A DNA stretch of 64,000 bases, taken from positions 558,001-622,000 of the forward strand of contig NZ_PGFF01000001.1 of assembly GCF_002797715.1 (NCBI RefSeq), read 5' to 3'. The notes below the pieces were generated by a model. The model was not told the origin of the DNA. It ran no database searches and saw nothing but the letters and a program-made list of their open reading frames with translations. Below are positions 48,410-58,433 of this stretch, one piece after another. How positions within the stretch are numbered: the first letter of the stretch is position 1; each line of letters opens with the position of its first letter. A program made the position numbers and the translations under genes. This stretch comes from Diaminobutyricimonas aerilata (GTDB lineage: Bacteria > Actinomycetota > Actinomycetes > Actinomycetales > Microbacteriaceae).

Positions 48410-49381
48410 ATGAAGAGATTCGCGCCGATCGCGGCAGCTGGAGCTCTGCTCGTCGCCCTGGCCGGTTGCGCCGGGGGAGACGCCGGTCCCGGTGCGGGAG
48501 GTGACGACGACATCGTCGTCGGCTTCGCCCAGGTGGGCGCCGAGAGCGGCTGGCGCACGGCCAACACCAAGTCGATCCAAGGCGCCTTCGAGGAGGCGGG
48601 GATCGAACTCAAGTTCTCCGACGCGCAGCAGAAGCAGGAGAACCAGATCAAGGCGATCCGCAGCTACATCCAGCAGCAGGTCGACGTGATCGCGTTCTCG
48701 CCCGTCGTCGAGTCGGGTTGGGACACCGTGCTCAAGGAGGCGAAAGACGCCGGTATCCCCGTCGTGCTCACCGACCGTGCGGTCGACTCGAAGGACGACT
48801 CGCTCTACGTCAGCTTCCTCGGCTCCGACTTCATCGAAGAGGGCAAGAAGGCCGGCGAATGGGTCGTGCAGGAGTTCGCCGACGCCGACAGCGTGAAGAT
48901 CGTGCAGCTCGAGGGCACGACCGGAGCGGCCCCGGCGAACGACCGCGCCGAGGGTTTCGCCGACGTGATCGGCGCCGACCCGAAGTTCGAGATCGTCGCG
49001 TCGCAGACCGGTGACTTCACCCGTTCCGGCGGCAAGCAGGTCATGGAGGCGCTGCTGAAGTCGAACCCCGACGTCGACCTGGTCTACGCCCACAACGACG
49101 ACATGGGGCTCGGGGCGATCGAGGCCATCGAGGCCGCCGGTCTGGTGCCCGGTCAGGACATCAAGATCGTCACGGTGGATGCGGTCAAGGACGGCATGCA
49201 GGCACTCGCCGACGGCAAGATCAACTTCATCGTGGAGTGCTCGCCCCTGCTCGGTGAGCAGCTCGTCGACATCGTCCGCAAGGTCGTCGCCGGCGAAGAG
49301 GTCGAGAAGCGCATCGTGACCGAGGAGACCACCTTCACCCAGGAGCAGGCCGTCGAGGCCCTGCCCGACCGGCAATACTGA
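48410..49381 (+). CDS. YtfQ-like (galactofuranose-type) sugar-binding lipoprotein
   Basis: A 323-aa type I binding protein: signal MKRFAPIAAAGALLVAL, lipobox AGC (Cys20), then IVVGFAQVGAESGWRTANTKSIQGAFEEAGIELKFSDAQQKQENQIKAIR, typical of E. coli YtfQ-like proteins. ATG at 48410 with AAGGAGG at 48395-48401. The gene order binding protein - ATPase - permease - permease equals ytfQ-ytfR-ytfT-yjfF, whose substrate in E. coli is galactofuranose. In an arabinoxylan island arabinofuranose or free pentose is equally plausible. Confidence 0.92.
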   Translation: MKRFAPIAAAGALLVALAGCAGGDAGPGAGGDDDIVVGFAQVGAESGWRTANTKSIQGAFEEAGIELKFSDAQQKQENQIKAIRSYIQQQVDVIAFSPVVESGWDTVLKEAKDAGIPVVLTDRAVDSKDDSLYVSFLGSDFIEEGKKAGEWVVQEFADADSVKIVQLEGTTGAAPANDRAEGFADVIGADPKFEIVASQTGDFTRSGGKQVMEALLKSNPDVDLVYAHNDDMGLGAIEAIEAAGLVPGQDIKIVTVDAVKDGMQALADGKINFIVECSPLLGEQLVDIVRKVVAGEEVEKRIVTEETTFTQEQAVEALPDRQY

Positions 49382-49474
49382 TCCCGCTCGCGGGTGCGTT
49401 CCCTCCGGGGAGCGCACCCGCGCCCATCCGCACTCAATGACGAGCTGCACGCGATGCAGAGAAAGGCGTGGGCC

Positions 49475-50992
49475 ATGGCATCCGCCCCCGTCGTCGAGAT
49501 GACCGGCATCTCGATCGAGTTCCCCGGCGTCAAGGCGCTCGACGGCGTCGACTTCCGCATGTTCCCCGGAGAGGTGCACTCGCTCATGGGCGAGAACGGC
49601 GCCGGCAAGTCGACGCTCATCAAGGCGCTCACCGGCGTGCACCGCATCGACGAGGGCAGCATCACCCTCGACGGCGAGCCTCTCGTCATCCGCTCCACCG
49701 CCGAGGCGCAGGATGCCGGCATCAGCACCGTCTACCAGGAGGTGAACCTCCTGCCCAACCTCTCCGTCGCCGAGAACATCATGCTCGGCCGCGAACCCCG
49801 CCGACTCGGGGTGATCGACTGGCGGGCCACGCGCGCCGCCGCCCGGGAACGGCTCGCGGAACTCAACCTCGACGTCGACCCCGCCTCAATGCTCGGCGCC
49901 CACTCGCTCGCCGTGCAGCAGCTCGTGGCCATCGCCCGGGCGACCGCGGTCAATGCGCGGGTGCTCATCCTCGACGAACCCACCTCGAGCCTCGACGCCG
50001 ACGAGGTCGCGGAGCTCTTCCGCGTGATCGAACGGCTCAAGCTGCGCGGCGTCGCGATCCTCTTCGTCTCGCACTTCCTCGACCAGGTGTACGAGATCGC
50101 CGACCGCCTGACCGTGCTGCGCAACGGCAAGCTCGTGGGGGAGTACCTCACGCAGGAGATCCTGCGCATCGAACTCGTGCACAAGATGATCGGCAAAGAG
50201 CTCGCCGCCCTCGACGACCTGGAGAGCCGCACCCGCTCGAGCGCCGCCGACGACACCGGCACCCCCTTCGTCACCGCGAAGGGGCTCGGCCGCAAGGGCG
50301 CCGTCGAACCGACGGACCTCGTCATCCACGAGGGCGAGGTCGTCGGCCTCGCCGGGCTGCTCGGCTCCGGTCGCACCGAGATCGCGCGCCTCATCAGCGG
50401 CGTCGATCGAGCGGATGCCGGTGAGCTCACCGTCTCGGGACGCACCGGGCGGCTGCGCTCGCCGCGTCAAGCGCTGCGCGCCCGCATCCTCTACTCGTCG
50501 GAGGACCGCAAGAAGGAGGGCATCGTGCCCGACCTCACGGTGCGCGACAACATCGTGCTCGCGCTGCAGGCCGACCGCGGGTGGTTCCGGCGAATCCCGC
50601 GTCGACGGCAGGACGAACTCGTCGCGAGCTACATCGAGGCGCTCGGCATCCGGCCCGGCAACCCCGAGGCGCTCGCCGGCACTCTGAGCGGCGGCAACCA
50701 GCAGAAGGTGCTGCTCGCCCGCTGGCTGGCCGTCGCGCCGCGCCTGCTCATCCTCGACGAACCGACGCGCGGCATCGATGTGGGCGCGAAGGCCGAGATC
50801 CAGCGACTCGTCGCCAACCTCGCCGAAGAGGGGATGAGCGTGCTGTTCATCTCCGCCGAACTCGAAGAGGTGTTGCGGCTCAGCCATCGCGTCGCGGTGA
50901 TGCGCGACCGCCGCAAGGTCGCCGACCTCGAGAACGAAGACCTCACCGTCAGCCAGATCATGACCCTCATCGCGAGCGGAGCCGACGCATGA
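49475..50992 (+). CDS. CUT2 sugar ABC transporter, double ATP-binding protein (YtfR type)
   Basis: A 505-aa tandem ATPase. Domain 1 GENGAGKST and [12 protein letters not shown]; domain 2 GLLGSGRTEIARLISG and [32 protein letters not shown]. The TSSLD Walker B and absence of the extra insert seen in GguA-type ATPases set it apart from the two other systems here. ATG 49475 with GAAAGG (49461-49466); an upstream ATG (49454) has no ribosome site. Stop overlaps the first permease. Confidence 0.93.
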   Translation: MASAPVVEMTGISIEFPGVKALDGVDFRMFPGEVHSLMGENGAGKSTLIKALTGVHRIDEGSITLDGEPLVIRSTAEAQDAGISTVYQEVNLLPNLSVAENIMLGREPRRLGVIDWRATRAAARERLAELNLDVDPASMLGAHSLAVQQLVAIARATAVNARVLILDEPTSSLDADEVAELFRVIERLKLRGVAILFVSHFLDQVYEIADRLTVLRNGKLVGEYLTQEILRIELVHKMIGKELAALDDLESRTRSSAADDTGTPFVTAKGLGRKGAVEPTDLVIHEGEVVGLAGLLGSGRTEIARLISGVDRADAGELTVSGRTGRLRSPRQALRARILYSSEDRKKEGIVPDLTVRDNIVLALQADRGWFRRIPRRRQDELVASYIEALGIRPGNPEALAGTLSGGNQQKVLLARWLAVAPRLLILDEPTRGIDVGAKAEIQRLVANLAEEGMSVLFISAELEEVLRLSHRVAVMRDRRKVADLENEDLTVSQIMTLIASGADA

Positions 50993-52002
50993 CCCCCCTG
51001 TTGCATCGACGCCTGTTCTGGCCGATCGCGGCGCTCGCCGCCCTCCTGCTGCTCAACGTCATCGTCGAACCCACCTTCTTCGCGGTGCGCATCCAAGACG
51101 GACACCTGTTCGGCAACATCATCGACATCCTGCGCAACGGCGCCCCCACCCTGCTCGTCGCGCTCGGCATGACGCTCGTGATCGCCACCCGCGGGATCGA
51201 CCTCTCCGTCGGCGCCACCGTCGCCATCTCGGGAGCCCTCGCCTGCTCGATCATCGCCGGGTCGAGCGATCCGGCCGGCATCGGCACCGTCGCCACCGCA
51301 GTCGGCGTCGCCCTCGGCGTCGCCCTCGTGCTCGGCGCGTGGAACGGCCTGCTCGTCGCGGTCTTCGGCATCCAGCCGATCATCGCGACGCTCATCCTGA
51401 TGACCGCCGGTCGCGGCATCGCGATGCTCATCACCGAGGGCCAGATCATCACCGTGTCGAGCCCGACCTACCGGGTGATCGGCGGCGGATTCTGGTTCCT
51501 GCTGCCCGCATCCATCGTGATCGCGGGCGTCGTCTTCGCGATCACCGCGCTGCTCACCCGCAAGACGGCGCTCGGTCTGCTCATCGAATCGGTCGGCATC
51601 AACCCCGAGGCGAGTCGGCTCGCGGGGGTGCGCAGCCGCAACATCACCTGGACCGTCTACGTCTTCAGCGCCGTCTGCGCGGCGATCGCCGGCCTCATGA
51701 TCAGCTCGAACGTGACCGCGGCGGACGCCAACAGCGCGGGACTGTGGATCGAGCTCGACGCGATCCTCGCCGTCGTGATCGGCGGCACGTCGCTCGCCGG
51801 CGGCCGCTACTCGCTCACCGGAACGCTCGTGGGTGCGTTCGTCATCCAGACCCTGACGACCACGGTCTACTCCGTCGGCATCCCCTCGCAGATCACCCTC
51901 GTGTTCAAAGCGCTCGTGGTCATCGCGGTGTGCCTGCTGCTCTCCCCGGTGTGGCGTCGCCGCCGCGCCGTCCGCCCGTCGCCCCGGAAGGTGATCGCAT
52001 GA
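50989..52002 (+). CDS. CUT2 sugar ABC transporter permease (YtfT type)
   Basis: A 337-aa membrane protein: LLVALGMTLVIATRGIDLSVGATVAISGALA near residue 55, GLLVAVFGIQPIIATLILMTAGRGIAMLITEGQIITV, and GGTSLAGGRYSLTGTLVGAFVIQTLTTTVYSVG. The last two motifs are characteristic of the YtfT subgroup. ATG overlaps the ATPase stop (ATGA); the stop overlaps the next gene. Confidence 0.93.
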   Translation: MTPLLHRRLFWPIAALAALLLLNVIVEPTFFAVRIQDGHLFGNIIDILRNGAPTLLVALGMTLVIATRGIDLSVGATVAISGALACSIIAGSSDPAGIGTVATAVGVALGVALVLGAWNGLLVAVFGIQPIIATLILMTAGRGIAMLITEGQIITVSSPTYRVIGGGFWFLLPASIVIAGVVFAITALLTRKTALGLLIESVGINPEASRLAGVRSRNITWTVYVFSAVCAAIAGLMISSNVTAADANSAGLWIELDAILAVVIGGTSLAGGRYSLTGTLVGAFVIQTLTTTVYSVGIPSQITLVFKALVVIAVCLLLSPVWRRRRAVRPSPRKVIA

Positions 52003-53009
52003 CCGGCACCCTGCTCGCCCCGCCCCCCGGCAAGACGCGGCCGCGCACCTCGCGGCTCGTGCCCTCCGGGCGTTACACCGCCGTGCTCGTCACGCTCGGA
52101 CTGCTCGTCGCCATGTACCTGATCGGCATGACGCGCTACCGCGCGTTCTCGTCGCCGCAGGTGGTGCTCAACCTGCTTGTCGACAACTCGTTCCTCATCG
52201 TGCTCGCGGTCGGCATGACGTTCGTCATCCTCACCGGCGGCATCGACCTGTCGGTCGGTGCGGTCGTCGCCCTGTCGACGATGATCGCCGCCTCCCTCGC
52301 GCAAGCCGGATGGTCGCCGGTCGCGATCATCCTCGTCGTGCTGCTCGCCGGCAGCACCCTCGGACTGCTCGTCGGCCTCGTCATCCACTACTTCGACATC
52401 CAGCCGTTCATCGCCACGCTCGCGGCGATGTTCCTCGCGCGCGGCCTCTGTTATGTGATCAGCCTCAAGTCGATCTCGATCACCGACCCGTTCTTCGTCG
52501 CGATGGCGCAGACGCGCATCCCGCTCGCGCCACGGGTGAACCTCTCGCCGAGCGTGATCATCGCCGTGCTCGTCGTGGTCATCGGCTTCGTGGTGCTGCA
52601 CTACTCGCGCACCGGCCGCACGGTCTACGCGATCGGCGCGGGCGGACAGTCCGCATCCCTCATGGGACTGCCGGTCACGCGCACGAAGATCCTCGTCTAC
52701 GCGATCAGCGGCCTGTGCTCGGCGATCGCCGGCATCCTGTTCAGCTTCTACACCCTCTCGGGCTACAGCCTCACCGCGGTGGGCATGGAACTCGACGCGA
52801 TCGCGGCGGTCGTGATCGGCGGCACGCTGCTCACCGGCGGATCGGGGTTCGTGCTCGGATCGCTGCTCGGCGTGCTCGTGCTCGGCCTGATCCAGACCAT
52901 CATCAGTTTCGAGGGCACCCTGAGCTCGTGGTGGACGAAGATCGTCATCGGCGGTCTGCTGCTCGTCTTCATCCTGCTGCAGCGCGTGTTGACGCTCCGC
53001 CGCCGGTGA
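51999..53009 (+). CDS. CUT2 sugar ABC transporter permease (YjfF type)
   Basis: A 336-aa partner permease: VGMTFVILTGGIDLSVGAVVALSTMIAASLA, FDIQPFIATLAAMFLARGLCYVIS and GGTLLTGGSGFVLGSLLGVLVLGLIQTIISFEG. Two different permeases per system distinguish YtfT/YjfF transporters from one-permease CUT2 systems such as those at 33616 and 45412. It is the last transporter gene, 66 bp before the lacI-type gene. Confidence 0.93.
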   Translation: MTGTLLAPPPGKTRPRTSRLVPSGRYTAVLVTLGLLVAMYLIGMTRYRAFSSPQVVLNLLVDNSFLIVLAVGMTFVILTGGIDLSVGAVVALSTMIAASLAQAGWSPVAIILVVLLAGSTLGLLVGLVIHYFDIQPFIATLAAMFLARGLCYVISLKSISITDPFFVAMAQTRIPLAPRVNLSPSVIIAVLVVVIGFVVLHYSRTGRTVYAIGAGGQSASLMGLPVTRTKILVYAISGLCSAIAGILFSFYTLSGYSLTAVGMELDAIAAVVIGGTLLTGGSGFVLGSLLGVLVLGLIQTIISFEGTLSSWWTKIVIGGLLLVFILLQRVLTLRRR

Positions 53010-53075
53010 CGGCACCGGGGATAATCGAGAACACCCCGTGCAGCCGCACGGCCGACCCGAGGAGCCGATCTGCCG

Positions 53076-54146
53076 GTGAGCAACGGTGATCAGAGGGCCC
53101 GGGTGGCGACGATCTTCGATGTGGCGCGGCTCGCCGGAGTGTCGCACCAGACCGTCTCCCGCGTGGTCAACGGCCTGCCGAACGTGCGGCCGGCGACCCG
53201 GCAGCGGGTGGAGGACGCGATCCGGCAGTTGCGGTATCGACCCAGCGAGACGGCGCGCGCGCTCGTCACGCGCCGGTCGCGCACCCTCGGCGTGATCACG
53301 ACGGGCAGCCCGGACTACGGTCCCTCGAGCACGCTGCTCGGTCTCAACCAGGCGGCGCGCGAGGCGCGCTACAACGTGATCATCTCGAGCATGCTCGAGG
53401 CGGATCGCGTGTCGATGCGCACCTCCGTCGACCAGCTGCTCGCGCAGAGCGTCGAGGCGATCGTGCTCATCGCGGCGCACATCGAGGCGCTCGAGGCGAT
53501 CCAGAGCATCGACCTCGGGGTGCCGCTCGTCGCCGTCGACAGCAGCTCCCGCGCCGGGTTCCACTCGGTCGCGATCGACCAGTTCGAAGGTGCCCGCCTC
53601 GCCACCGAGCACCTGATCGCGCTCGGGCACCGGGCGATCGTGCACGTCGCCGGGCCGACGACCTCGATGGACGCGGCGGAGCGCATCCGCGGCTGGCGAT
53701 CGGCGCTCGGCTCCGCCGGGCTCGTGGTGCGGGAGCCCCTGCAGGGGGACTGGTCGCCGCGGTCCGGTTTCGAGGCGGGGGCCGCTATCGCGGCGGAGGG
53801 ATGGGCGACCGCGGTGTTCTCCGCGAACGACCAGATGGCCCTTGGCCTCATGCGCGCGCTTGCGCTGCGGGGGCTGCGGGTTCCGGATGACCTCGCGATC
53901 GTCGGCTTCGACGACATCCCCGAGGCCGCCTACCTGACCCCGCCGCTCACGACGGTGCGGCAGGACTTCCGCGCGCTCGGCGCCGACGTCATGGCGCGGG
54001 TGCTCGCCCTGCTCGGAGACGACACCCCGGACGGCGCCGCGCACACGCTGCCGGTGCTCGTCGTGCGGGAGTCGTCGGTGCCGTCGAAGTCGACCGACGC
54101 CGACGGCTCACCGGCCGTGGTCGACGTGCCGGCGCCTGCCCCGTAG
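53076..54146 (+). CDS. LacI family regulator of the YtfQ-like operon
   Basis: A 356-aa protein. HTH TIFDVARLAGVSHQTVSRVVNG (residues 12-33), hinge YRPSETARALVTRRSRT, and a sugar-binding core with PLVAVDSSSRAGFHSVAIDQFEGARLATEHLIALGHRAIVHVAGP and IVGFDDIPEAAYLTPPLTTVRQDF. GTG 53076, GAGGAG upstream. A -10-like GATAAT (about 53021-53026) may give it its own promoter. Paralogue of the regulators at 30880 and 36759. The C-terminus has a non-conserved Pro/Ala/Val tail. Confidence 0.92.
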   Translation: MSNGDQRARVATIFDVARLAGVSHQTVSRVVNGLPNVRPATRQRVEDAIRQLRYRPSETARALVTRRSRTLGVITTGSPDYGPSSTLLGLNQAAREARYNVIISSMLEADRVSMRTSVDQLLAQSVEAIVLIAAHIEALEAIQSIDLGVPLVAVDSSSRAGFHSVAIDQFEGARLATEHLIALGHRAIVHVAGPTTSMDAAERIRGWRSALGSAGLVVREPLQGDWSPRSGFEAGAAIAAEGWATAVFSANDQMALGLMRALALRGLRVPDDLAIVGFDDIPEAAYLTPPLTTVRQDFRALGADVMARVLALLGDDTPDGAAHTLPVLVVRESSVPSKSTDADGSPAVVDVPAPAP

Positions 54147-54184
54147 CGCGATCGCGTTCGGGTCGCACGCGCTCGCCACCATTC

Positions 54185-54244
54185 GTGAGTTGCGGACATC
54201 TGTGGCTATTCGCGCCGGGATTCCCGCAGAAGTCCGCGACTCGA
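54185..54244. repeat. Palindromic element family C, copy 2
   Basis: This 60-nt sequence aligns without gaps to 48132-48191, identical at 51 of 60 positions. It starts GTGAGTTGCGGAC and ends GAAGTCCGCGACTC. It is placed between convergent genes (lacI-type at 53076 and xylB), 38 bp after the former and 35 bp before the end of xylB. Arm pairing is weaker than in copy 1. Confidence 0.85.
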
Positions 54245-54279
54245 GGGGCCCACTCGCGCGGTCTCCCGCGACGGTCGGT

Positions 54280-55713
54280 TCAGGCGGCGCGGTGGGCGGC
54301 GTACTGTTCGCGGATCACCGGACGGTGGTCGGGCGCGGGCTCCGCGCTCACCTGCACGTGCCACTCGGGCCGTGAACCGGAGAGCGCCCACGCCGCTTGC
54401 GCCGCGGCACCGAGGGCCACGTACTCCGCGGGCTCGGGCACGACGACGGGCACGTCGAACACCTGCGCGGCGATGCGCGCGACCGCCTCGTTCTGGGCCG
54501 CTCCGCCGACCAGCAGGATGCGCTGGGCGACGACTCCCTGGCCGCGCACCGCATCCAGGCCGTCGGCGAGTCCGCACAGCAGCCCCTCGATCGCGGCGCG
54601 GGCGAGGTTCTCGCGCGTCGTCGACGCGAGGGTCATGCCGAACAGGGTGGCGGTGGCGTCGGGGAGGTTCGGCGTGCGCTCGCCCTCGAAGTAGGGCTGC
54701 AGCACGAGCCCGGCGCTGCCGGGTTCCGCGTCGAGCGCGAGGCGGCCGAGCTCGACGTGGTCGACGCCGAGCAGCGCGCTCACCGAGTCGAGGATGCGGG
54801 CGGCGTTGAGCGTGGCGATGAGCGGCAGGTACCCGCCCGCCGCATCCGCGAAGCCGGCGACCGTGCCGCTCGCGTCGCGCGCCGGGGTGTCGGTGACGGC
54901 GAACACGGTGCCGCTCGTGCCGATCGACACGACGACGTCGCCCGTCGCCGCCCCGAGTCCGAGCGCGGCGCCGGCGTTGTCGCCCGCCCCCACCCCGACG
55001 ACGAGGTGCGTCGGGAAGTCAGGAGTCCCGTGCGCGACGGGGCGCGAATCGCCCGGTGCGAGCACCGCGGGCAGCGCGACTCCTGAATTTCCGACATCGC
55101 CGGCGGCGTCGTCGCGGCGGAGGGCGCGTGCGAGCAGGTCGCGGTCGTACTCGCCGCGCTCGCCGTCGAAGTAGGCGGTGCCGCTCGCATCGGAGCGGTC
55201 GGTGACGAGTTCGGCGAGGTCGGGCCGTTCGGGGCCGAAGCCGCGCAGGCGCCAGGTGAGCCAGTCGTGGGGCAGCGCGACCGCGGCGACGCGGGCCGCG
55301 TTCTCGGGCTCCGCGTCGGCGAGCCAGCGCAGCTTCGTCGCGGTGAACGACGCGACCGGCACGACGCCGGTGCGGCGCGCGTACTCCTCCGCGCCGACCT
55401 CGGCGATGAGGTCCGAGGCGGCGCCCGCCGAGCGGGTGTCGTTCCAGAGCAGCGCGGGACGGATCACCCGCCCCTGCGCGTCGAGCACGACCATGCCGTG
55501 CTGCTGACCCGCCACGGAGACCGCGGCGACGTCGTCGAGACCTCCCGCGTCGTGCACCGCGGCGAGGAGGGCATCCCACCACGCCTGCGGGTCCACCTCC
55601 GTGCCCGTGGGGTGCGACGCGCGCCCCGTGCGCACGATCGCGCCGGTCTCGAGGTCGCGCACGACCACCTTGCAGCTCTGGGTCGACGAGTCGACGCCGG
55701 CGACGAGGGTCAC
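54280..55713 (-). CDS. xylB: Xylulokinase
   Basis: A 477-aa FGGY kinase phosphorylating D-xylulose. Phosphate-1 motif [13 protein letters not shown] (residues 6-18), [14 protein letters not shown], the xylulokinase active-site segment [41 protein letters not shown], and the ADP-binding [23 protein letters not shown] start at 55713 with AAAGGA upstream. It follows xylA on the same strand with a 189-bp gap that contains two hairpins, so expression may be separately tuned. Confidence 0.95.
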   Translation of the reverse strand: MTLVAGVDSSTQSCKVVVRDLETGAIVRTGRASHPTGTEVDPQAWWDALLAAVHDAGGLDDVAAVSVAGQQHGMVVLDAQGRVIRPALLWNDTRSAGAASDLIAEVGAEEYARRTGVVPVASFTATKLRWLADAEPENAARVAAVALPHDWLTWRLRGFGPERPDLAELVTDRSDASGTAYFDGERGEYDRDLLARALRRDDAAGDVGNSGVALPAVLAPGDSRPVAHGTPDFPTHLVVGVGAGDNAGAALGLGAATGDVVVSIGTSGTVFAVTDTPARDASGTVAGFADAAGGYLPLIATLNAARILDSVSALLGVDHVELGRLALDAEPGSAGLVLQPYFEGERTPNLPDATATLFGMTLASTTRENLARAAIEGLLCGLADGLDAVRGQGVVAQRILLVGGAAQNEAVARIAAQVFDVPVVVPEPAEYVALGAAAQAAWALSGSRPEWHVQVSAEPAPDHRPVIREQYAAHRAA

Positions 55714-55760
55714 GTCAGGTCCTTTCCGCGAGCCGGCGGCGTCGCCGGCGGATCCGGGGT

Positions 55761-55841
55761 GGTCGGCGGGGGAGCCGACCGTGTTTCATCATCTCGTTGT
55801 GGACGCACCCGAGGGCGGCGGGGCGGATGCGCATCCGCCCC
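55761..55841 (-). terminator. Two hairpins between xylA and xylB
   Basis: In the xylA-xylB gap are a perfect 22-nt palindrome GGGGCGGATGC/GCATCCGCCCC (55820-55841) and, further along the transcript, a 7-bp stem GGTCGGC/GCCGACC with a 6-nt loop (55761-55780). No T-run follows either on the minus strand. They may partially terminate or process the xylA message, making xylB less abundant; read-through is needed for xylB unless it has its own promoter, which I cannot see. Confidence 0.5.
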
Positions 55842-55902
55842 GCCCGTCCCGGCCCGGGTGGGCGAGGAGGAGCGGGGCGGATGCGGTGGAGCGGGGGCCG
55901 GG

Positions 55903-57090
55903 TCAGCGCGCGCCGAGCAGGTGCTCGGTCGCGAGCTGCTGCAGGCGCACGAAGCCGAAGCCGTGGCCGCCGAGGTACGCGTCGGCGTCGAAGTCCTCGT
56001 AGGCGCTGCGGTCGCCGAGCAGGTCGTCGTAGCTCTCGCCCTCGCCGAGCGTCGGCTGCGCGAGCTCGAGCACCTTCGCGGCCTGCAGCGCCTCCTGCAC
56101 CTCGGGGTCGGCGCGGAAGGCCGCGGCGCGCTCCTTGAGCAGCAGGTAGGTGCGCATGTTGGCCGCGACGGAGTCCCAGACGCCGTTCTCGTCCTCGGTG
56201 CGCGAGGGCTTGTAGTCGAAGTGGCGCGGGCCGTCGTAGGAGGGGCCGCCGTTGAGGCCGCCGTTCTCGAGCAGGTCGACGAGCGCGAACGAGTTGTGCA
56301 GGTCGCCGTGACCGAACACGAGGTCCTGGTCGTACTTGATGCCGCGCTGACCGTTGAGGTCGATGTGGAACAGCTTGCCGTGGTACAGCGCCTGAGCGAT
56401 GCCGGCGGCGAAGTTGAGCCCGGCCATCTGCTCGTGACCCACCTCGGGGTTCAGGCCGACGAGTTCGGGGCGCTCGAGCGAGTCGATGAACGCGAGGGCG
56501 TGGCCGAGGGTCGGCAGCAGGATGTCGCCGCGCGGCTCGTTCGGCTTCGGCTCGATCGCGAAACGGATGTCGTAGCCCTTGTCGGTCACGTAGTCGCCGA
56601 GCAGGTTGACGGCCTCGCGGTAGCGCTCGAGGGCGGCACGGATGTCCTTGGCCGCGTCGTACTCGGCGCCCTCACGGCCGCCCCACATCACGAACGTCTT
56701 CGCGCCGAGCTCGGCGGCGAGGTCGATGTTGCGCAGCACCTTGCGCAGCGCGAACCGGCGCACCTGGCGGTCGTTGGAGGTGAAGCCGCCGTCCTTGAAG
56801 ACGGGGGCGCTGAAGAGGTTGGTGGTCACCATCGGCACGATGACGCCGGTGTCGGAGAGCACCTGCTTGAGCCGGTCGATCTGCTTCTGGCGCTCGGCGT
56901 CGGTCGATCCGAATGCGAAGAGGTCGTCGTCGTGGAAGGTCAGGCCGTAGGCGCCGAGCTCGGCGAGCTTCTCGACCGCGTGCACCACGTCGAGGGCGGG
57001 CCGCGTCGGTCCGCCGAACGGGTCGGTGCCGTTGTAGCCGATGGTCCAGAGTCCGAATGAGAACTTGTCGGCGGGGGTGGGGGTGGGCAT
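55903..57090 (-). CDS. xylA: Xylose isomerase
   Basis: A 395-aa class I (Streptomyces-type) xylose isomerase converting D-xylose to D-xylulose. Features: [22 protein letters not shown], the active-site His in LTFHDDDL, the WGGREG motif ([17 protein letters not shown]), the metal-binding [13 protein letters not shown], and [10 protein letters not shown] with a later D-x-N-G-Q motif (HIDLNGQRG). The ATG at 57090 follows AGGAG; a longer in-frame ATG at 57120 lies in the operator. Divergent from the lacI-type gene at 57237. Confidence 0.96.
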   Translation of the reverse strand: MPTPTPADKFSFGLWTIGYNGTDPFGGPTRPALDVVHAVEKLAELGAYGLTFHDDDLFAFGSTDAERQKQIDRLKQVLSDTGVIVPMVTTNLFSAPVFKDGGFTSNDRQVRRFALRKVLRNIDLAAELGAKTFVMWGGREGAEYDAAKDIRAALERYREAVNLLGDYVTDKGYDIRFAIEPKPNEPRGDILLPTLGHALAFIDSLERPELVGLNPEVGHEQMAGLNFAAGIAQALYHGKLFHIDLNGQRGIKYDQDLVFGHGDLHNSFALVDLLENGGLNGGPSYDGPRHFDYKPSRTEDENGVWDSVAANMRTYLLLKERAAAFRADPEVQEALQAAKVLELAQPTLGEGESYDDLLGDRSAYEDFDADAYLGGHGFGFVRLQQLATEHLLGAR

Positions 57091-57120
57091 GTCGCTCCTG
57101 TTCAGCGTCGAACCAGTCAA

Positions 57121-57186
57121 TTGTTGCGGGTGCCAACTTATCGCATGGGCGGCCCGACGGGAAGAGGATTCCTCCCGATACTTTCG
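57121..57186. promoter_or_regulatory. xylA / lacI divergent regulatory region with two operator-like motifs
   Basis: TTGTTGCGGGTGCCAA (57121-57136) begins 31 bp before xylA and resembles XylR-type operators (TTGTTnnnnnnCAACAA). A related motif stands in the xylanase promoter at 58346-58361. CGATACTTTCG (57176-57186) is a 10-of-11 match to the CGAAACTTTCG palindrome found exactly at 58301, 58454 and 63710, and lies 51 bp before the lacI-type gene, consistent with autoregulation. Promoters here are not clear. Confidence 0.6.
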
Positions 57187-57236
57187 TGGCGTTGGCGCGA
57201 AACCTGGCTTAGACTCCTCGCGATCGAGGAGGCAGC

Positions 57237-58253
57237 ATGGCGCGCACGGCGAGCGAACGGGTGACCCTGGCGCAAATCGCCGAGGAGGCGGGCGTGTCGC
57301 TCGCCACGATCTCGAAGGTGCTCAACGGGCGCCACGACGTGTCGGCGGCGACCCGCACGCGGGTCGAGGCGCTCCTCGCGGGCCACGGCTACCTGCGACG
57401 GCGCTCGGGACCGGCGCGCAGCGGACTCATCGAGCTCGTCTTCCACGCCCTCGACGCGGCATGGTCGATGGAGATCATCCGCGGCGTCGAGGACATCGCC
57501 ACCCAGAACGGCATGAGCGTCGTGCTCACCGAGAGCGGCAGTCGTCACGCTCCGGGTCCGGAATGGATGGAGGGCGTGCTGCGCCGCCGTCCGGTCGGCG
57601 TCGTGCTCGTGTTCTCCGACCTGCCCACCGAATACCGCGCCATGCTGCGGTCGCGCGGCATCCCGTTCGTCATCATCGACCCGGCCGGCGACCCCTCGCC
57701 GGACGTGCCGTCGGTCGGGTCGGCCAACTGGTCCGGCGGCCTCATGGCGACGCGTCATCTCATCGACCTCGGCCACCGGCGCATCGCCGCGATCACCGGT
57801 CCGGAGGACATGATGTGCTCGCACGCGCGCATCGACGGCTTCCGTTCGGCGATGACCGCCGCCGGGCTTCCGATCGAGAGCGACTGGGTGCGCTACGGCG
57901 ACTTCACGACGACCGGCGGCCAGCGGCACGGGCGTGACCTGCTCGAGCGTGACGACCGCCCGACGGCGATCTTCGCCGGCAGCGACCTCCAGGCCCTCGG
58001 TGTGCTCGAGGCCGTGCGCGGGCTCGGGCTGCGCGTGCCGGAGGACCTCTCGCTCGTCGGCTACGACGACATCCCGCTGACCCAGTGGGTGAGCCCGCGC
58101 CTCACGACCGTGCGGCAGCCGTTGCGGCGGATGGCGGAGGAGGCGACGCGGCTCGTGCTGCGGATGAGTCAGGGTCCGCTCGAATCGGTGCCGCGCATGG
58201 ATCTCGCCACGAGCCTCGTCGTGCGAGAGAGCACGGCCGCGCCCGCGGCCTGA
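57237..58253 (+). CDS. LacI family regulator, candidate xylan/xylose repressor
   Basis: A 338-aa regulator. [30 protein letters not shown] (residues 10-36), then [32 protein letters not shown], sugar-binding core, and [40 protein letters not shown] 57237 with GAGGAGG. It differs clearly from the three LacI paralogues upstream ([11 protein letters not shown] instead of S-QTVSRVLN). Between xylA and the xylanase gene, with CGAAA-C-TTTCG sites around it, it resembles the Streptomyces XlnR/BxlR-type repressors that, as I recall, bind CGAA-N-TTCG-like palindromes. The assignment is inference. Confidence 0.92.
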   Translation: MARTASERVTLAQIAEEAGVSLATISKVLNGRHDVSAATRTRVEALLAGHGYLRRRSGPARSGLIELVFHALDAAWSMEIIRGVEDIATQNGMSVVLTESGSRHAPGPEWMEGVLRRRPVGVVLVFSDLPTEYRAMLRSRGIPFVIIDPAGDPSPDVPSVGSANWSGGLMATRHLIDLGHRRIAAITGPEDMMCSHARIDGFRSAMTAAGLPIESDWVRYGDFTTTGGQRHGRDLLERDDRPTAIFAGSDLQALGVLEAVRGLGLRVPEDLSLVGYDDIPLTQWVSPRLTTVRQPLRRMAEEATRLVLRMSQGPLESVPRMDLATSLVVRESTAAPAA

Positions 58254-58300
58254 TCCGGCCGCTCGCGTACGCCGGACCCGGGTCGGGGCCGCGCACCGAA

Positions 58301-58396
58301 CGAAACTTTCGTGGAAAGTTTCGGTAACGATCCGGTCACGCAACGTTGTGAGCGGCAACAAATCCCTTGCCGTTTCGGCGCGGAGCCTCTTACGGT
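58301..58396 (+). promoter_or_regulatory. Promoter and operators of the secreted xylanase gene
   Basis: CGAAACTTTCG (58301-58311), a perfect odd palindrome, is followed 1 bp later by an inverted near-copy GGAAAGTTTCG (58313-58323). Together they make a 9-bp GAAACTTTC/GAAAGTTTC repeat. TTGTGAGCGGCAACAA (58346-58361) is a second motif type. The promoter TTGCCG (58367-58372), 18 nt, TACGGT (58391-58396) comes next. A further exact CGAAACTTTCG lies inside the coding sequence at 58454-58464. This suggests control by two regulators, one LacI-type and one perhaps ROK-type. Confidence 0.7.
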
Positions 58397-58433
58397 GGGC
58401 GCCATTCGCACCCCCCGCGCAAAGGAGCGCTCC

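Noticed and set aside
55714-55902. Small gene between xylA and xylB
   Set aside because: No start with ribosome site and two perfect hairpins occupy the gap.
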